56,060 bases of DNA from an uncultured Cyclobacteriaceae bacterium (GCA_937958005.1 CALGOB010000041.1:1-56060); one strand, 5' to 3'. Positions 1-9,287 are shown, numbered from the stretch's first letter. Made by a program: numbers and translations. The notes: generated from the sequence alone by a model not told the origin.

Positions 1-120
1 TTTGCCAAAGATCGTTGAATTACAGAGCTAGTCAGTAGACCTGTCAATTAAATGGGGTATAACCACCTTATTAAATTCATATCAAAACTAAGAATATTCA
101 TAAATCATTTTCAAACCCAT

Positions 121-270
121 AGAATTCGGACGGACACTAGATAGCTGCCTAAATTCTGATTTGCAACGCAGACATAGTCTCCATTATGGTGAGTAGGAAA
201 CTAGGATTTAAGTGGCTAGATGACTGTTAGTTATGGTTTGCATCAAATTTCTAATGCATCATTCGGGTTT
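121..270 (+). repeat. R2 repeat, long form, copy a
   Basis: Non-coding repeat. Its right end reads ATGCATCATTCGGGTTT and its interior (ACTGTTAGTTATGGTTTGC) recurs at 5299-5396, 7815-7978, 11110-11260 and 31851-31935. This is the long form of about 150 bp; its left inverted end is eroded. It abuts an R1 copy at 271. I see nothing in bases 1-120. Confidence 0.75.
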
Positions 271-377
271 AATGAGCTAACCCCGACCCAAGGGTACGGC
301 GTATCTATGGGCAATAATTTAATGATCGACTCAAGAGTCTGCCCGGCCAGAGGAATTAATATCTCTTAGGGATTAAA
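271..377 (+). repeat. R1 repeat, copy 1
   Basis: Copy of the most abundant repeat, read from AATGA..CCGACCCAAGGGTACG to CTTAGGGATTAAA. It ends 3 bp beyond the TonB receptor stop codon, so it could act as that gene's 3' transcript hairpin. Slightly diverged: one base of the first hairpin is changed and the GGGGCGCCC block is shortened. Confidence 0.85.
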
Positions 378-380
378 ATC

Positions 381-2777
381 TTAAAATTTAGCTGTTATCC
401 TTAGGTTAGGGAATCTAGCAGATAATGCATTTGGGATGGCAAATTGCCCTCCATTCAAGGTTTGTATCCACTGGTAACTAATTGTATTATCAGCAGCAAA
501 AACATTGAGTATTTCCGCCCTAAACCAAAGTGAACTTAAGAATTTCTTTGATTGGGTCAGTTTAACTACTTTAGACACCCCTATATCCGCACGATAGTAT
601 TCATCACCCGTAAACTGACTTCTCAGTTCATCATCGCCAGGAGGGCCTATAGGAAGGCCGCTACCGAATAATAAGTTCAAATAAATACGCCAGGTTGGGT
701 CATTTGGCAAATGATCTTCAAAATAAATCCCTAGATTAATTAATTGATTAGCAGGCCTGCGAATGTATCCTCTCCCATCCCCTTCTATATCTTCCCTTGT
801 AGCCAAGATTCCTAAACTGAACCATGACTCTGCTCCTTTTACAAACTCTCCATTTAACCTGAAGTCTACACCAGTAGCAAATGAAGTTGCACTGTTCTCT
901 CCAAAATACCTGATTTGCACATTATCAACCTCATAGGGGATTGTATTAGCACCGCGTTTATAATAGGCTTCTGCTAAAAATTTAAAAGGTCTTCCCCACC
1001 AAGAAAATACATGGTCAACTGAACCAATTATATGCCATGATTCCTGCGATTTAACATCATTGTTAATCTCTCCTTCCCTATTTCTCAATTCCCTATAAAA
1101 AGGCGGTTGATTATAAATTCCTGTAGCAAGTTTAAAAATTGTATTGTGTTTCCATTTTGGGCGATAGGCATATTGCAACCTTGGGCTAAATAACAATTGC
1201 TTCCCAAAAGACCAATAATTAAGACGGTATCCCGCTGTAATACTGTGTAAACTATCACGAGTAAGCAATGACAATTGGTTATAGTGTGTAATTTGCTGAA
1301 CATTAAGGTCTAGGCTATTAAAGGTTCTTTCCGTCACATTTGAAAAACCTGCTGAGTCCAGAAAAGTGAATTCCCTTAACACATCATCAATCCTGTTGTT
1401 TTGGATACCTGCTCCAAACTCAAGAGTAACTCTTTCCCCAAGAAATACTTCATTCCTATTTTCTACATTTACCAAGTTTGCTTCCAATGTATTTCTGCCA
1501 AATTCATAACTTGAACCAATAGCCCTAATAGTGGCACATTGGTTAAATGCAGAAGCTCCTGGATTGTTATTTACGTCACAAAGTCTAAAGGCACCTTCTA
1601 CTTCGAAGAATTCTCTCTCTGTAGTATATACTCCTGAAACCACCAAGTGAGATCTTACCTTATCACTAAAACTATGGCTTAACTTAAGCCCTGTTTGGTA
1701 GGTATCATAATTGAGTGATTCCCTGCCTTCAAATGCTACTAAAAACCTAAAGCTGGCGGATAGGTTACCAAAATCTGTCTCTTGTGTTTCTGGTAATGTC
1801 AAATACCTATTGCGTGAATACCCAAATAACCACCCTAGCTCTGTTTTCTTAACCCTATCACTACTTTTCTTTGACAGGTCAAAATTCACAAAAGATTGAA
1901 AATCTGTAAATCTGGGTAAAAACTGACCATTAGTCTCCAAAGTACCTAATAAGTACCGACTATCTTTATGCCTCAGACCAGCGACATAAGTTACTCTTTC
2001 ATTCTTACTACTCCCCTCTATATGTGCTGATCCACCTAGTAAGCCTAGGCTCACAGAACCTCCAAAATCAGTAGGTTTTTTATATTGAATAGATAGTACA
2101 GATGATAGGGCATCACCGTATTTAGGTTGCCACCCTCCTGCTGAGAAAACTATATTCCCTACTAGATCTGGATTAACAAAACTAAGTCCTTCTTGTCTAC
2201 CAGTATTTGCTAAAAAAGAGCGATATATAGGGATATCGTTTACATACACTAGGTTTTCATCAAAATTCCCTCCACGCACAGAATAAGTGGATGATAACTC
2301 ACTGTTACTATAAACACCAGGTAGTGTTACTAATATTTTATTGAAATCTTGAAATGCAGAAGGTAAAGACTTAACAGTCAATGGGTCTATTTCAATGATC
2401 CCCGCTTCATCCCTTAGCTCTTCTTTATCTGCAGTAATTTCTAATGCTTTAAGAAAGTTAGCATTGGTTTCCAACACTAGGTTTAATTCTAACTGCTGGT
2501 CTTTTGCAAGCTTAACCTGTTTTTCTAATGCGATAAAACCAATGTGAGAAATTTTAATAAAAAACCTCTTTCCAGCTGGCAATTGTAAACGAAAATTACC
2601 TGAAGCATCTGCCGTAGTCCCATATCTTAAGTTAGAACTATATACATTAGCTCCAGCTAGTTCATTGCCTTGCGGATCTGTTATTTTTCCATAAAGGAAA
2701 GAATTTCCTTTTTGAGCTATTGTATTAAAAGAAAAAAGAAAAAGAACTATAAAAAATAAGGGACTGTATTTCACCAT
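381..2777 (-). CDS. TonB-dependent outer-membrane receptor with N-terminal carboxypeptidase-regulatory domain
   Basis: Predicted outer-membrane importer, 798 aa. Residues 1-22 are a signal peptide ending in IAQ. Residues about 27-113 match the CarboxypepD_reg-like beta-sandwich (GKITDPQGNELAGANVYSS) typical of Bacteroidota receptors. A plug follows at about 120-235 (PGVYSNSELSSTYSVRGGNFDEN, GGWQPKYGDALSSVLSI), then a beta-barrel ending in the usual C-terminal Phe (LRITAKF). The ligand cannot be read from sequence; there is no SusD partner, so a siderophore, metal or peptide is as likely as a glycan. It starts 8 bp after the rpe stop on the same strand, suggesting co-transcription. An R1 copy lies directly behind its stop. 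Confidence 0.92.
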   Translation of the reverse strand: MVKYSPLFFIVLFLFSFNTIAQKGNSFLYGKITDPQGNELAGANVYSSNLRYGTTADASGNFRLQLPAGKRFFIKISHIGFIALEKQVKLAKDQQLELNLVLETNANFLKALEITADKEELRDEAGIIEIDPLTVKSLPSAFQDFNKILVTLPGVYSNSELSSTYSVRGGNFDENLVYVNDIPIYRSFLANTGRQEGLSFVNPDLVGNIVFSAGGWQPKYGDALSSVLSIQYKKPTDFGGSVSLGLLGGSAHIEGSSKNERVTYVAGLRHKDSRYLLGTLETNGQFLPRFTDFQSFVNFDLSKKSSDRVKKTELGWLFGYSRNRYLTLPETQETDFGNLSASFRFLVAFEGRESLNYDTYQTGLKLSHSFSDKVRSHLVVSGVYTTEREFFEVEGAFRLCDVNNNPGASAFNQCATIRAIGSSYEFGRNTLEANLVNVENRNEVFLGERVTLEFGAGIQNNRIDDVLREFTFLDSAGFSNVTERTFNSLDLNVQQITHYNQLSLLTRDSLHSITAGYRLNYWSFGKQLLFSPRLQYAYRPKWKHNTIFKLATGIYNQPPFYRELRNREGEINNDVKSQESWHIIGSVDHVFSWWGRPFKFLAEAYYKRGANTIPYEVDNVQIRYFGENSATSFATGVDFRLNGEFVKGAESWFSLGILATREDIEGDGRGYIRRPANQLINLGIYFEDHLPNDPTWRIYLNLLFGSGLPIGPPGDDELRSQFTGDEYYRADIGVSKVVKLTQSKKFLSSLWFRAEILNVFAADNTISYQWIQTLNGGQFAIPNALSARFPNLRITAKF

Positions 2778-2785
2778 AGGATCTC

Positions 2786-3430
2786 TTAGACAGCTTTAAG
2801 GTTTTCAATGGTTTCTACAGGGTCATTGGAATTGAAAACAAAGCTTCCAGCAACCAACATATCTGCACCCGCAGTTTTCAACTTTGGGGCATTGGAAAGG
2901 TTGACCCCTCCATCCACCTCTATTAATGCATTGGAATTGTGTTTTAAGATTAATTCTTTAGTTTGAGAAACTTTCTGATAAGTTCTCTCAATAAACTTTT
3001 GCCCACCAAAACCTGGATTTACAGACATGATCAGTACCAAATTAATTTCTTTAATAATATCCTCTAATAATGAAACGTTTGTATGGGGATTTATTGCAAC
3101 ACCTGCCTTACAATCTAGGACTTTAATTTGAGCAACTGTACTATGTAAGTGTCTGCATGCTTCATAATGCACAGAAATGTAATCAGCTCCTGAATCTTTA
3201 CATGAATTTAAATAAGGGTCTGGGTTTTCCAACATTAGATGAAAATCCAGTGGCTTAGTTGCATGTTTGTTGATAGCATTGGTAACCGGGAACCCAAAAG
3301 AAATATTAGGAACAAATACACCATCCATTAGATCTATATGAATGTAATCGGCCTTACTACTGTTTAACAAAACAGTATCACGTTGCAAATTGGCAAAATC
3401 AGCCGCTAAAATGGATGGGCTTATAATCAT
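2786..3430 (-). CDS. rpe: ribulose-phosphate 3-epimerase
   Basis: Interconverts D-ribulose 5-phosphate and D-xylulose 5-phosphate in the pentose phosphate pathway (cytoplasm). The 214-aa length is normal for the family. Family signatures are all present: SPSILAADFANL at the N-terminus, metal/catalytic HIDLMDGVFVPN, DFHLML, the flexible loop VNPGFGGQKF and the phosphate-binding EVDGGVN near the C-terminus. The ATG at 3430 gives the canonical N-terminus. It is the first gene of a two-gene unit with the TonB receptor downstream; the pairing looks positional rather than metabolic. Confidence 0.97.
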   Translation of the reverse strand: MIISPSILAADFANLQRDTVLLNSSKADYIHIDLMDGVFVPNISFGFPVTNAINKHATKPLDFHLMLENPDPYLNSCKDSGADYISVHYEACRHLHSTVAQIKVLDCKAGVAINPHTNVSLLEDIIKEINLVLIMSVNPGFGGQKFIERTYQKVSQTKELILKHNSNALIEVDGGVNLSNAPKLKTAGADMLVAGSFVFNSNDPVETIENLKAV

Positions 3431-3750
3431 ATTCCATGTTTAAAATTACTAAAGCCCAAATATTACCAATCAATCTGTAAAATGAAACTTCACCTGAGAA
3501 AACCTGTAATTATTCACCATAAAAATCAATCATCTGACAGACTCTAAAAGGCGTTTGTATATAACAAGTTTTTCCTCGAGACCTTTGAAGAGAATTCTAT
3601 ATTAATAAAAGGCTATTGCTTAAAAAGAAATAGCTTCTCAATCAACTAGTCAATTAATTCAATAATTTCATCCTATCTATCCTAATTGTACAAATGGAGA
3701 ACATGGCACAAAACGTTATTATCACCACAGCATATTGGCTGTGCACTTCA

Positions 3751-3855
3751 TCAGTTTTTTTGATTAATCAACTCATCAATAAGGTTAGTAGTCCTAACCT
3801 CATCATAGTTATCTAAAGGCTTAGCATATTCAGATTTCAATTGGTTTAAACTCAT
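3751..3855 (-). other. short ORF of 34 codons, possible gene fragment
   Basis: Reads MSLNQLKSEYAKPLDN...LINQKN, then a stop. It lies behind the decayed immunity gene on the same strand and resembles the start of a longer protein. I do not recognise it. The rest of 3431-3930 shows no gene or clear repeat. Confidence 0.2.
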
Positions 3856-3929
3856 TTTTCTAGTATTTATTAGATGGATACTAGTAGTATTTAACTTTAT
3901 TACATGGTTTGTGTAATTTTCTATGGTTA

Positions 3930-4135
3930 CTTTTTCACATTGATTTCACCTTTATGGTTATCATACCAACCATTATCTGAATGTCCTTTGTATTATTCTT
4001 TATCTAAGTATAGTTTTAAACGGTCAATAGATTTTTGCTTACCTGCCTTAGCTAAACTAATCGCTTCTTCTAAAGATTTATATTGAGTCTCAAATTTAAA
4101 ATCAGTGTGTTTAATACTCCAAACTTTATCTCTAC
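3930..4135 (-). pseudogene. decayed PoNi-type immunity gene fragment
   Basis: Conceptual translation gives SLAKAGKQKSIDRLKLYLDKE, a stop, then YKGHSDNGWYDNHKGEIN. This lines up with residues about 180-215 of the intact neighbour (AEEKINIYIRNWYSLNKETPWYNSHK): the LY-L/IYI helix, the W-Y (here the Trp is a TAA stop) and WY-NHK match in order and spacing. The fragment therefore looks like a degraded DUF1911-type immunity gene, upstream and downstream parts missing. No matching toxin gene is visible. Confidence 0.55.
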
Positions 4136-4271
4136 TACCCTCAATTGACTACAAAACTCCTACTGAAAAAGAATTAGAAATTTAAATCAATTACTATAGA
4201 AAAGTCGCTTAGTAATTTATACTAAATTTACTAGGAAATCCATGTGGTGATTTATCTTAAAATTGATAAAC

Positions 4272-4303
4272 AAAGCCAAAATAAATTTTGTTTCGGCTTT
4301 TTT
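4272..4303 (+). terminator. probable bidirectional terminator
   Basis: Hairpin AAAGCC..GGCTTT with an AT-rich inner part, followed on the + strand by TTTTTTTA and preceded by A residues. It lies beyond the 3' end of the immunity gene at 4455, with an R1 copy between them. It could have terminated that gene before R1 inserted. Confidence 0.5.
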
Positions 4304-4340
4304 TATATCATCATACGTTTTTTCTAAATCTTCCTAAAAA

Positions 4341-4435
4341 AATGAACCAACCCCGACCCAAGGGTACGGGGTATCTATGGGCAATAATTTAATGATCGAC
4401 TCAAGTCGGTGAATTAATATCCCTTAGGGATTAAA
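4341..4435 (+). repeat. R1 repeat, copy 2 (95-bp subfamily)
   Basis: Complete ends (AATGAACCAACCCCGACCC and CCCTTAGGGATTAAA). The internal segment from the second half of the GACTC hairpin to GGCCAGG is missing, giving GACTCAAGTCGG. The split copy at 49986-50224 has the same deletion, so this is a subfamily rather than chance damage. Confidence 0.88.
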
Positions 4436-4454
4436 AGGATTTGTAAATAATGAA

Positions 4455-5222
4455 TTAAGCACCTTGCCAATGCACCATATCATAAGGGTAATGAGGGTGA
4501 TCTTTAAAATTAGCATCATCTAAACCCATTATTTTAACTACAGCAGCAGCTTCCCAACACCAGTAACCAGAATAGCCCCATTGTCTCTTATGTGAATTAT
4601 ACCAAGGAGTCTCTTTATTCAGAGAATACCAATTTCGTATATAAATATTTATTTTCTCTTCCGCCTCAATAGCAGTTGATATTATAGCCTTAGAGAGTAA
4701 ACTTGTTTTATTAGGCAAATAAACATTATCTGAAGGACCTATTTTTTCTAATTTTGAATTAAGCAAAAAGATTAATAAACTATCTCTAAATAGAGGTTCT
4801 TTTTTTAAACTAGTATTATAAATCAAATCTGAAATATCTTTAAAATATTTTAAATCCACCTCTAATAAAACACAGAATGAAATTACATTTAAAAAAGATA
4901 GATAAGAAGGGATATCTTTATAGCCCATAAGAAAATCAGGGATGGCTTCTATAAACTCATTTCTAATTATATTAATATCAGAATGCATTGAATATAAAAT
5001 CTCTAATTTCTTTTCTTGAAGATTATAACTACTGCTATAATGAAAGGGGGTTAACTGTTTATTAGTCAATAAAAACTCTTCATCTCCTTTTTTATCATCT
5101 AACGACCATAACTTTATTCTTTCTAATTCACTTTCAAAATATTTATAATCCTTATGCTCTGCCCTTATTTTGACCTCTTCCTCTTCTTTTTTTGAGGAAA
5201 ATAAGTTTATAAAAAATCCCAT
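4455..5222 (-). CDS. PoNi-type (DUF1910/DUF1911) immunity protein
   Basis: 255 aa, no signal peptide, acidic/lysine-rich N-terminus (FSSKKEEEEVK). The C-terminal 45 residues carry the DUF1911 signature: WYNSHK, then GYSGYWCWEAAAVVKIMGLDD and HPHYPYDMVHW. In characterised members (PoNi) this protein neutralises PoNe DNase toxins delivered by type VI or VII secretion or contact-dependent systems; that role is inferred here from family membership. No PoNe-like toxin or secretion gene lies in the window, so this is an orphan immunity gene, perhaps protecting against neighbours. A decayed relative follows at 3930-4135. AT-rich like the other accessory genes. Confidence 0.75.
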   Translation of the reverse strand: MGFFINLFSSKKEEEEVKIRAEHKDYKYFESELERIKLWSLDDKKGDEEFLLTNKQLTPFHYSSSYNLQEKKLEILYSMHSDINIIRNEFIEAIPDFLMGYKDIPSYLSFLNVISFCVLLEVDLKYFKDISDLIYNTSLKKEPLFRDSLLIFLLNSKLEKIGPSDNVYLPNKTSLLSKAIISTAIEAEEKINIYIRNWYSLNKETPWYNSHKRQWGYSGYWCWEAAAVVKIMGLDDANFKDHPHYPYDMVHWQGA

Positions 5223-5298
5223 TTTATTGTTTTAATAAATTAGAGCATGTTTCAAAATAAGCTCTGGTTAAATATCCTTAAAAATAGCTGGGTAGTTT

Positions 5299-5396
5299 AA
5301 CCCGAATGATTCAATAGAAATTTGATGCAAACCTTAACTAACAGTCATCTAACCACTTATGATTTTCTCTTAAAAGTCCAATGCATCATTCGGGTT
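5299..5396 (-). repeat. R2 repeat, short form, copy b
   Basis: 98 bp bounded by perfect inverted ends AACCCGAATGAT / ATCATTCGGGTT. The interior is the reverse complement of copy e at 31851. It sits between the immunity gene promoter side and the IS5-like remnant. Confidence 0.85.
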
Positions 5397-5436
5397 AAAC
5401 TTTGTAATTGATCAAAAAAAACAATGTTTATGTAGT

Positions 5437-5922
5437 CGAGTTACACCCCACTCACTACCCAGCTGTGGGAAGTTATACAAAATATTTTACCCCCGAAACA
5501 AAAAGGAAAATATGAATTAAGGACTATTGTAGATGCTCTCTTGTGGCAATTACGAGTTAGGGGGCAATGGCGCAATCTGCCGAAATGTTTTCCTAACTGG
5601 GGTAGTGTTTATTATTTTTTCAGGAAATGGACACTGATTGGTTGGACTCCATAGTAAAGTTGGGACTAATTTTCTAAAACCTTATAATTTTACTTCTATA
5701 TCTAAAGAGATATTTATCCTAAAGAAGAAAATTCTAGCAGATCATGCTTACAAAGATGTTTTTATCAAATGGGTAGAAGAAAATGTAATAGGGGTTGATG
5801 TAGAAATTTCTTCAGCCCTACCCACTGCAAAGGGTTTTGTGCCTTTGAAGTGGAGATGGGTCACTGAAAGAACATTTGGAACCTTCAATTTCTTCAGAAG
5901 ACTGGCTAAAGACTATGAGTAA
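5437..5922 (+). pseudogene. IS5-like transposase, internally deleted
   Basis: The first part (5437-5640) encodes the N-terminal DUF4096-type region: YTPLTTQLWEVIQNILPP, RTIVDALLWQLRVRGQWRNLP, NWGSVYYFFRKWTLIG. It passes directly into the C-terminal catalytic end at 5640-5922: DHAYKDVFIKWVEENVIG, then KGFVPLKWRWVTERTFGTFNFFRRLAKDYE, where the WVxERTFG region holds the last acidic residue of the DDE triad. The central part with the first Asp is missing, so the protein cannot be active. Full-length relatives are about 250-280 aa. No convincing terminal inverted repeats were found. Confidence 0.8.
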
Positions 5923-5946
5923 ACCACCGAAAATAAACTTTTGACT

Positions 5947-6066
5947 AATGAATCATCCCCTACTCAAAGGTACGGCGCAGGATCATTGATTGACTTAGAG
6001 ACTATGCAAGAAAGCCCTTAGTAGTCACCGAAGAGTGCCGGAATTAATAACCCTTAGGGATTTAAA
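5947..6066 (+). repeat. R1 repeat, copy 3, diverged
   Basis: Old copy: AATGAATC...ACTCAAAGGTACGG at the left and GGAATTAATAACCCTTAGGGATTTAAAA at the right are recognisable; the middle has changed. It forms the immediate upstream region of the lipoprotein gene at 6136. Confidence 0.65.
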
Positions 6067-6135
6067 ATCTGATGTTTTATCTTCACCGAAAAGATGTTAT
6101 ATATTATAGTGTCTATTACCATATCCAACTGAGAA

Positions 6136-7389
6136 ATGAAATATTTTTTATACTCCTTATTAATTGTATTACAAGTTAGTTGTATCTCTGAATCAGAAGA
6201 TAAAACAGACAAAAGAACCCATGACCTAGAAATTGAATTATCTAGCTCTAGTCGTTCATATGATAGTTTAATTAAGATTACTACAATCATTGCCAAAGAA
6301 AAAGATTCTGTTATTAGATTGTTTGATGAGTCCCTTAACAAACAAAAAAATATCGAAAAGAAATTATATCAAGAAAAAGATTCTTTGATAAGGCTTTACA
6401 ACAAATCATTATCAATTGACCAAACTCAAAATTTTAAAAAAATAGTATATACTGATATAATACAAGATAAGTATTGGAAAAGAGGTACATACTATGTATC
6501 AAAAAATAAAGGAGAACAGCTTTATAATGTAAGAGTAAGTGACTTAGCAGACAAAATAAGATTTCATTTTATGGGGATAAATTCAACTTTTAAATCAGAT
6601 GAAAATCCTACAGCAACTATTTATGAATTAGATGAAAATAAAGAAATTCATGTTATAGATTCATTTCGTCTACCTTTTTATGAAGTAGATTTTGCAAGTA
6701 AGGATTCTCCTGATATTCATTTAACTGCTTTTATGCTAAGGCAAACAGACAATTTGATTATCCAAAACGATACACTCTATTACTTTAAAGAAAATGCAGA
6801 TGTTAGTTCTGAAGATTCAATGTATGAATTAATAAACAAAAGAGATTATTACAGTTATAAAATAGGGTCAAAACAAAAAGCAGAGAGAATCAAAAACAAA
6901 ATGAAATCTAATAAACTATATTTTTGTCGAAGCACTTTCAGGGCTTTAATAAATCCACAAAATACAATAATTGCTTCAACACATAATTATAACATTAACT
7001 TCAATTATATTTCCGATAAGAATAAAATATTAAATGAATTATATAAAACCGAATCATTTACTGATTTCTTAGATGATTTACCAAAAGTAGATTTTAATTT
7101 ATCAAGTTTTTTTGGCTCTATAGAAGAGGGAGTAATCTCTGAAGTTAATAGTGATAAAGAAGTTTTTTTTGGAAGTATGAGTTGGCATAAAACAGACAGG
7201 AAACTTTATTTCGATAATAGCGGGTTTGATTATAGGTGTATTTGGGAAGCTGATATAGATAAAAATAAAGTAGTTAAGATTGTCCCTGAACATGAAGCGA
7301 TACAACCTTTCTTTGTAGACAATAAATACATTGCCTATGTAGAAAGTAATAAAATCATGATATGTGAATCACCTGATCATATTGATTAA
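6136..7389 (+). CDS. hypothetical lipoprotein with coiled-coil N-terminus
   Basis: 417 aa. Signal peptide with lipobox LQVSC, lipidated Cys about residue 16, so probably anchored to a membrane facing the periplasm. Residues about 25-95 are a predicted coiled coil containing an internal repeat (KEKDSVIRLFDESLNKQ and QEKDSLIRLYNKSLS). The remainder is a globular domain with several short beta-rich stretches and aromatic residues near the end (FGSMSWHKTDRKLYFDNSG), suggestive of a beta-propeller-like or WD-like read-out of stored values, but no family is recognised. Transcribed alone; no partner gene. Confidence 0.7.
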   Translation: MKYFLYSLLIVLQVSCISESEDKTDKRTHDLEIELSSSSRSYDSLIKITTIIAKEKDSVIRLFDESLNKQKNIEKKLYQEKDSLIRLYNKSLSIDQTQNFKKIVYTDIIQDKYWKRGTYYVSKNKGEQLYNVRVSDLADKIRFHFMGINSTFKSDENPTATIYELDENKEIHVIDSFRLPFYEVDFASKDSPDIHLTAFMLRQTDNLIIQNDTLYYFKENADVSSEDSMYELINKRDYYSYKIGSKQKAERIKNKMKSNKLYFCRSTFRALINPQNTIIASTHNYNINFNYISDKNKILNELYKTESFTDFLDDLPKVDFNLSSFFGSIEEGVISEVNSDKEVFFGSMSWHKTDRKLYFDNSGFDYRCIWEADIDKNKVVKIVPEHEAIQPFFVDNKYIAYVESNKIMICESPDHID

Positions 7390-7627
7390 GTAGATACAAA
7401 AGGAGCTACTTCATAATGAAAAAGACATTAATTTTTCCGACTTATCATTCACCTAATAATTTTTGGGCAAAACAAGGATGAACTTAAGGGAATTCATGTT
7501 TTTGTTGTAGGTGATAACATCAGTTAAGGAGTAGTTCCTTATAGCACCCACTACTTTGCTAGGCCGTTATTTCCATTTTTTTAACAGCGAAGTCATAAGG
7601 GATAATTCCCGTAGGCTTGCCTCGTTA

Positions 7628-7768
7628 AATGAATCAAACCCCGGCCTAAGCATACGAAGTATCTATAGGCAATAATTTAATGATTGACTCATTGCTTCCG
7701 TAGAGAAAGTTATAACTCTCAAGGAAGAGTCAGGAATGCCAGGTTGGGGAATTAACACGAGTAATTCG
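7628..7768 (+). repeat. R1 repeat, copy 4, long and diverged
   Basis: Starts AATGAATCAAACCCCGG and keeps the ATCTATAGGCAATAATTTAATGAT linker. The central hairpin is longer than in young copies, with an extra segment between GACTC and GAGTC. The right end is degraded after GGGGAATTAA. Together with 14050, 35366 and 53001 it represents an older long-loop version. Confidence 0.6.
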
Positions 7769-7814
7769 CGGTGACTAGACTAGGGAGGTAATTATTGAAC
7801 TGATTTAGATTTTA

Positions 7815-7978
7815 AACCCGAATGATGCAAACCATAACTAACAGTCATCTAGCCACTTAAATCCTAATTTCCTATTCACCATAATGGAGACTATGTCTGC
7901 GTTGCAAATCAGAATTTAAGCAGCTATCTAACAGCCATTTATGATTTTCTCTTAAAAGTCTAATGCATCATTCGGGTT
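7815..7978 (-). repeat. R2 repeat, long form, copy c
   Basis: 164 bp bounded by AACCCGAATGATGCA and its inverted partner TGCATCATTCGGGTT. Contains the same extra middle block (CTCCATTATGGTGA region, here inverted) as copy a. The block is flanked by near-identical CTGTTAG direct repeats, which explains the short forms by deletion between them. Confidence 0.85.
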
Positions 7979-8250
7979 AAAAAGTACGGATAGAAGATCG
8001 CTATGCAGTTTAAAAAGATTTGCTTGGTCAGCAACTTTGTCGCAGTGGAGCTGGGGTAGCCTTTGCTGTTTCAAATTTTCCCATATCATGGCTGCTAGGG
8101 ATTTTGATGGTTCGTCACTGAGACTACTTTTTTGCCACCACGGCTGCGGATCACAGTAAAAAGTGGCAATTGTTGTTATACGGACTCGCCTGGCTTGATG
8201 GTGAGGTAGCCCTGACAAAAGCGTGTAAATGAGCTAAATATGTGAGTTAA
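7979..8250 (-). repeat. R4 repeat, copy a
   Basis: Inverse of the copies at 18924 and 26685: ends in GTAAATGAGCTAAATATGTGAGTTAA and carries the conserved CGCAGTGGAGCTGGGG block. It is longer than the other two because of extra sequence in the middle. An ORF across 7952-8218 is a by-product of this repeat and the end of R2; I do not call it a gene. Confidence 0.6.
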
Positions 8251-8551
8251 GAACTAAAAGATGGAAGAAATTATTAATTGAACTCAGGTTATAAAAAAAC
8301 TAAATAATTGACTATTAACGTAATAGATTCTGGGGAGTAAAATTGGTGTTCCTCAAAATTGGACTATGTTAATTCTTAAATAATTCATCATAAAACTGGA
8401 TAAATCAATGACTTACTACCCAAGGTCATGGTTTTTCTTGTATACTAGAGACTAATATCCTTTAGGGATTAAATTTTTTGAGTAATTTATACCTCATGGA
8501 CTTGCTTCGAAGGTGATTTATTTGAAATCAACTAGCTAATTTATGTAGTTA

Positions 8552-8650
8552 TTAACTCGACCTGTATTAATCTATATTTTTCAGCATATAATGAATTGAT
8601 TTTCATTTACTTAAAAATAACTCCTTGTCGTTTAAATATCGTCGGGTTAA
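8552..8650 (-). mobile_element. R3 MITE (99 bp), IS630/Tc1-like, copy a
   Basis: Exactly 99 bp with inverted ends TTAACTCGAC / GTCGGGTTAA, flanked on both sides by TA. Inverse orientation to copies at 18483 and 44735, to which it is nearly identical. The rest of 7390-8915 holds only repeats and no gene I can support. Confidence 0.85.
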
Positions 8651-8915
8651 TAATGGCTTTATTTCTTTGTATCTGCTGTAATATCTATCGATTCATTTCT
8701 TATCTGTAAGAGTCCAAATAGATATTTTGGTTTTTGATTGTTCTCCAGAATCTTTCGATAAGAATAATACCTAAGCCCCTTTACTTACTAGTCATAATGA
8801 TCTATATATTCTCTTTCTTTTTCGCAGATTACAAATTGTAAATAACTCCAAATTTAGCCTGATTTTATGGAAGGGTTATGCTGTGTTTCTTGCATGGGCC
8901 GTTAAACTAATTTTA

Positions 8916-9254
8916 TCAACATGAATCTTCATTTTCAAGTAATTTCCCCCAATCATTTAAATGCCAAAGAACATCAACCAGTTTTTGACCTAAAACCGTT
9001 AATTGATATTCAACTCTTGGAGGCAATTCATTGAAAGACTTTTTCGTCAATAGCCCATCGGAAATCATTTCGCTCAACTGCTGATTTAGTACTCTTCTAT
9101 CCACTTGTTTAATCCCCTTTAAAAATTCACTAGGTCTCTTTTTACCTTCGTGAATTTGCCAAATAATTGGAATTTTCCATTTCCCGCTAATAGTGTTCAC
9201 AGCTTTTTCCAATGGACATATTTTATTTTCTACTACTATTTGCTTTGTATCCAT
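8916..9254 (-). CDS. HxlR-family transcriptional regulator
   Basis: 112-aa winged-helix DNA-binding protein. The HxlR signature CPLEKAVNTISGKWKIPIIWQI opens the domain, followed by the recognition region RPSEFLKGIKQVDRRVLNQQLSEMISDGLL and the wing PPRVEYQLTVLGQKL. The Cys before PLEKA is the residue used by several members to sense quinones, aldehydes or electrophiles (family knowledge). Divergent from azoR with a perfect inverted repeat between them, the usual arrangement for a regulator controlling its neighbour and itself. Confidence 0.93.
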   Translation of the reverse strand: MDTKQIVVENKICPLEKAVNTISGKWKIPIIWQIHEGKKRPSEFLKGIKQVDRRVLNQQLSEMISDGLLTKKSFNELPPRVEYQLTVLGQKLVDVLWHLNDWGKLLENEDSC

Positions 9255-9264
9255 AATATTGACT

Positions 9265-9287
9265 TTTTTATCCCATAGGGATAAAAA
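9265..9287. promoter_or_regulatory. candidate HxlR operator
   Basis: Perfect 10-bp inverted repeat TTTTTATCCC / GGGATAAAAA with a 3-bp spacer, 10 bp upstream of the hxlR start and about 62 bp upstream of azoR. HxlR proteins bind as dimers to such dyads, so this is the best candidate for a shared operator. The core loosely resembles the R1 right end (ATCCCTTAGGGAT), probably by chance. Confidence 0.55.

Noticed and set aside
3904-4086. 60-codon + strand ORF
   Set aside because: It is the antisense shadow of the decayed immunity gene fragment on the minus strand.
7952-8218. 88-codon ORF on the minus strand
   Set aside because: It lies across the end of R2 and R4; its sequence is explained by repeats and has no protein character.
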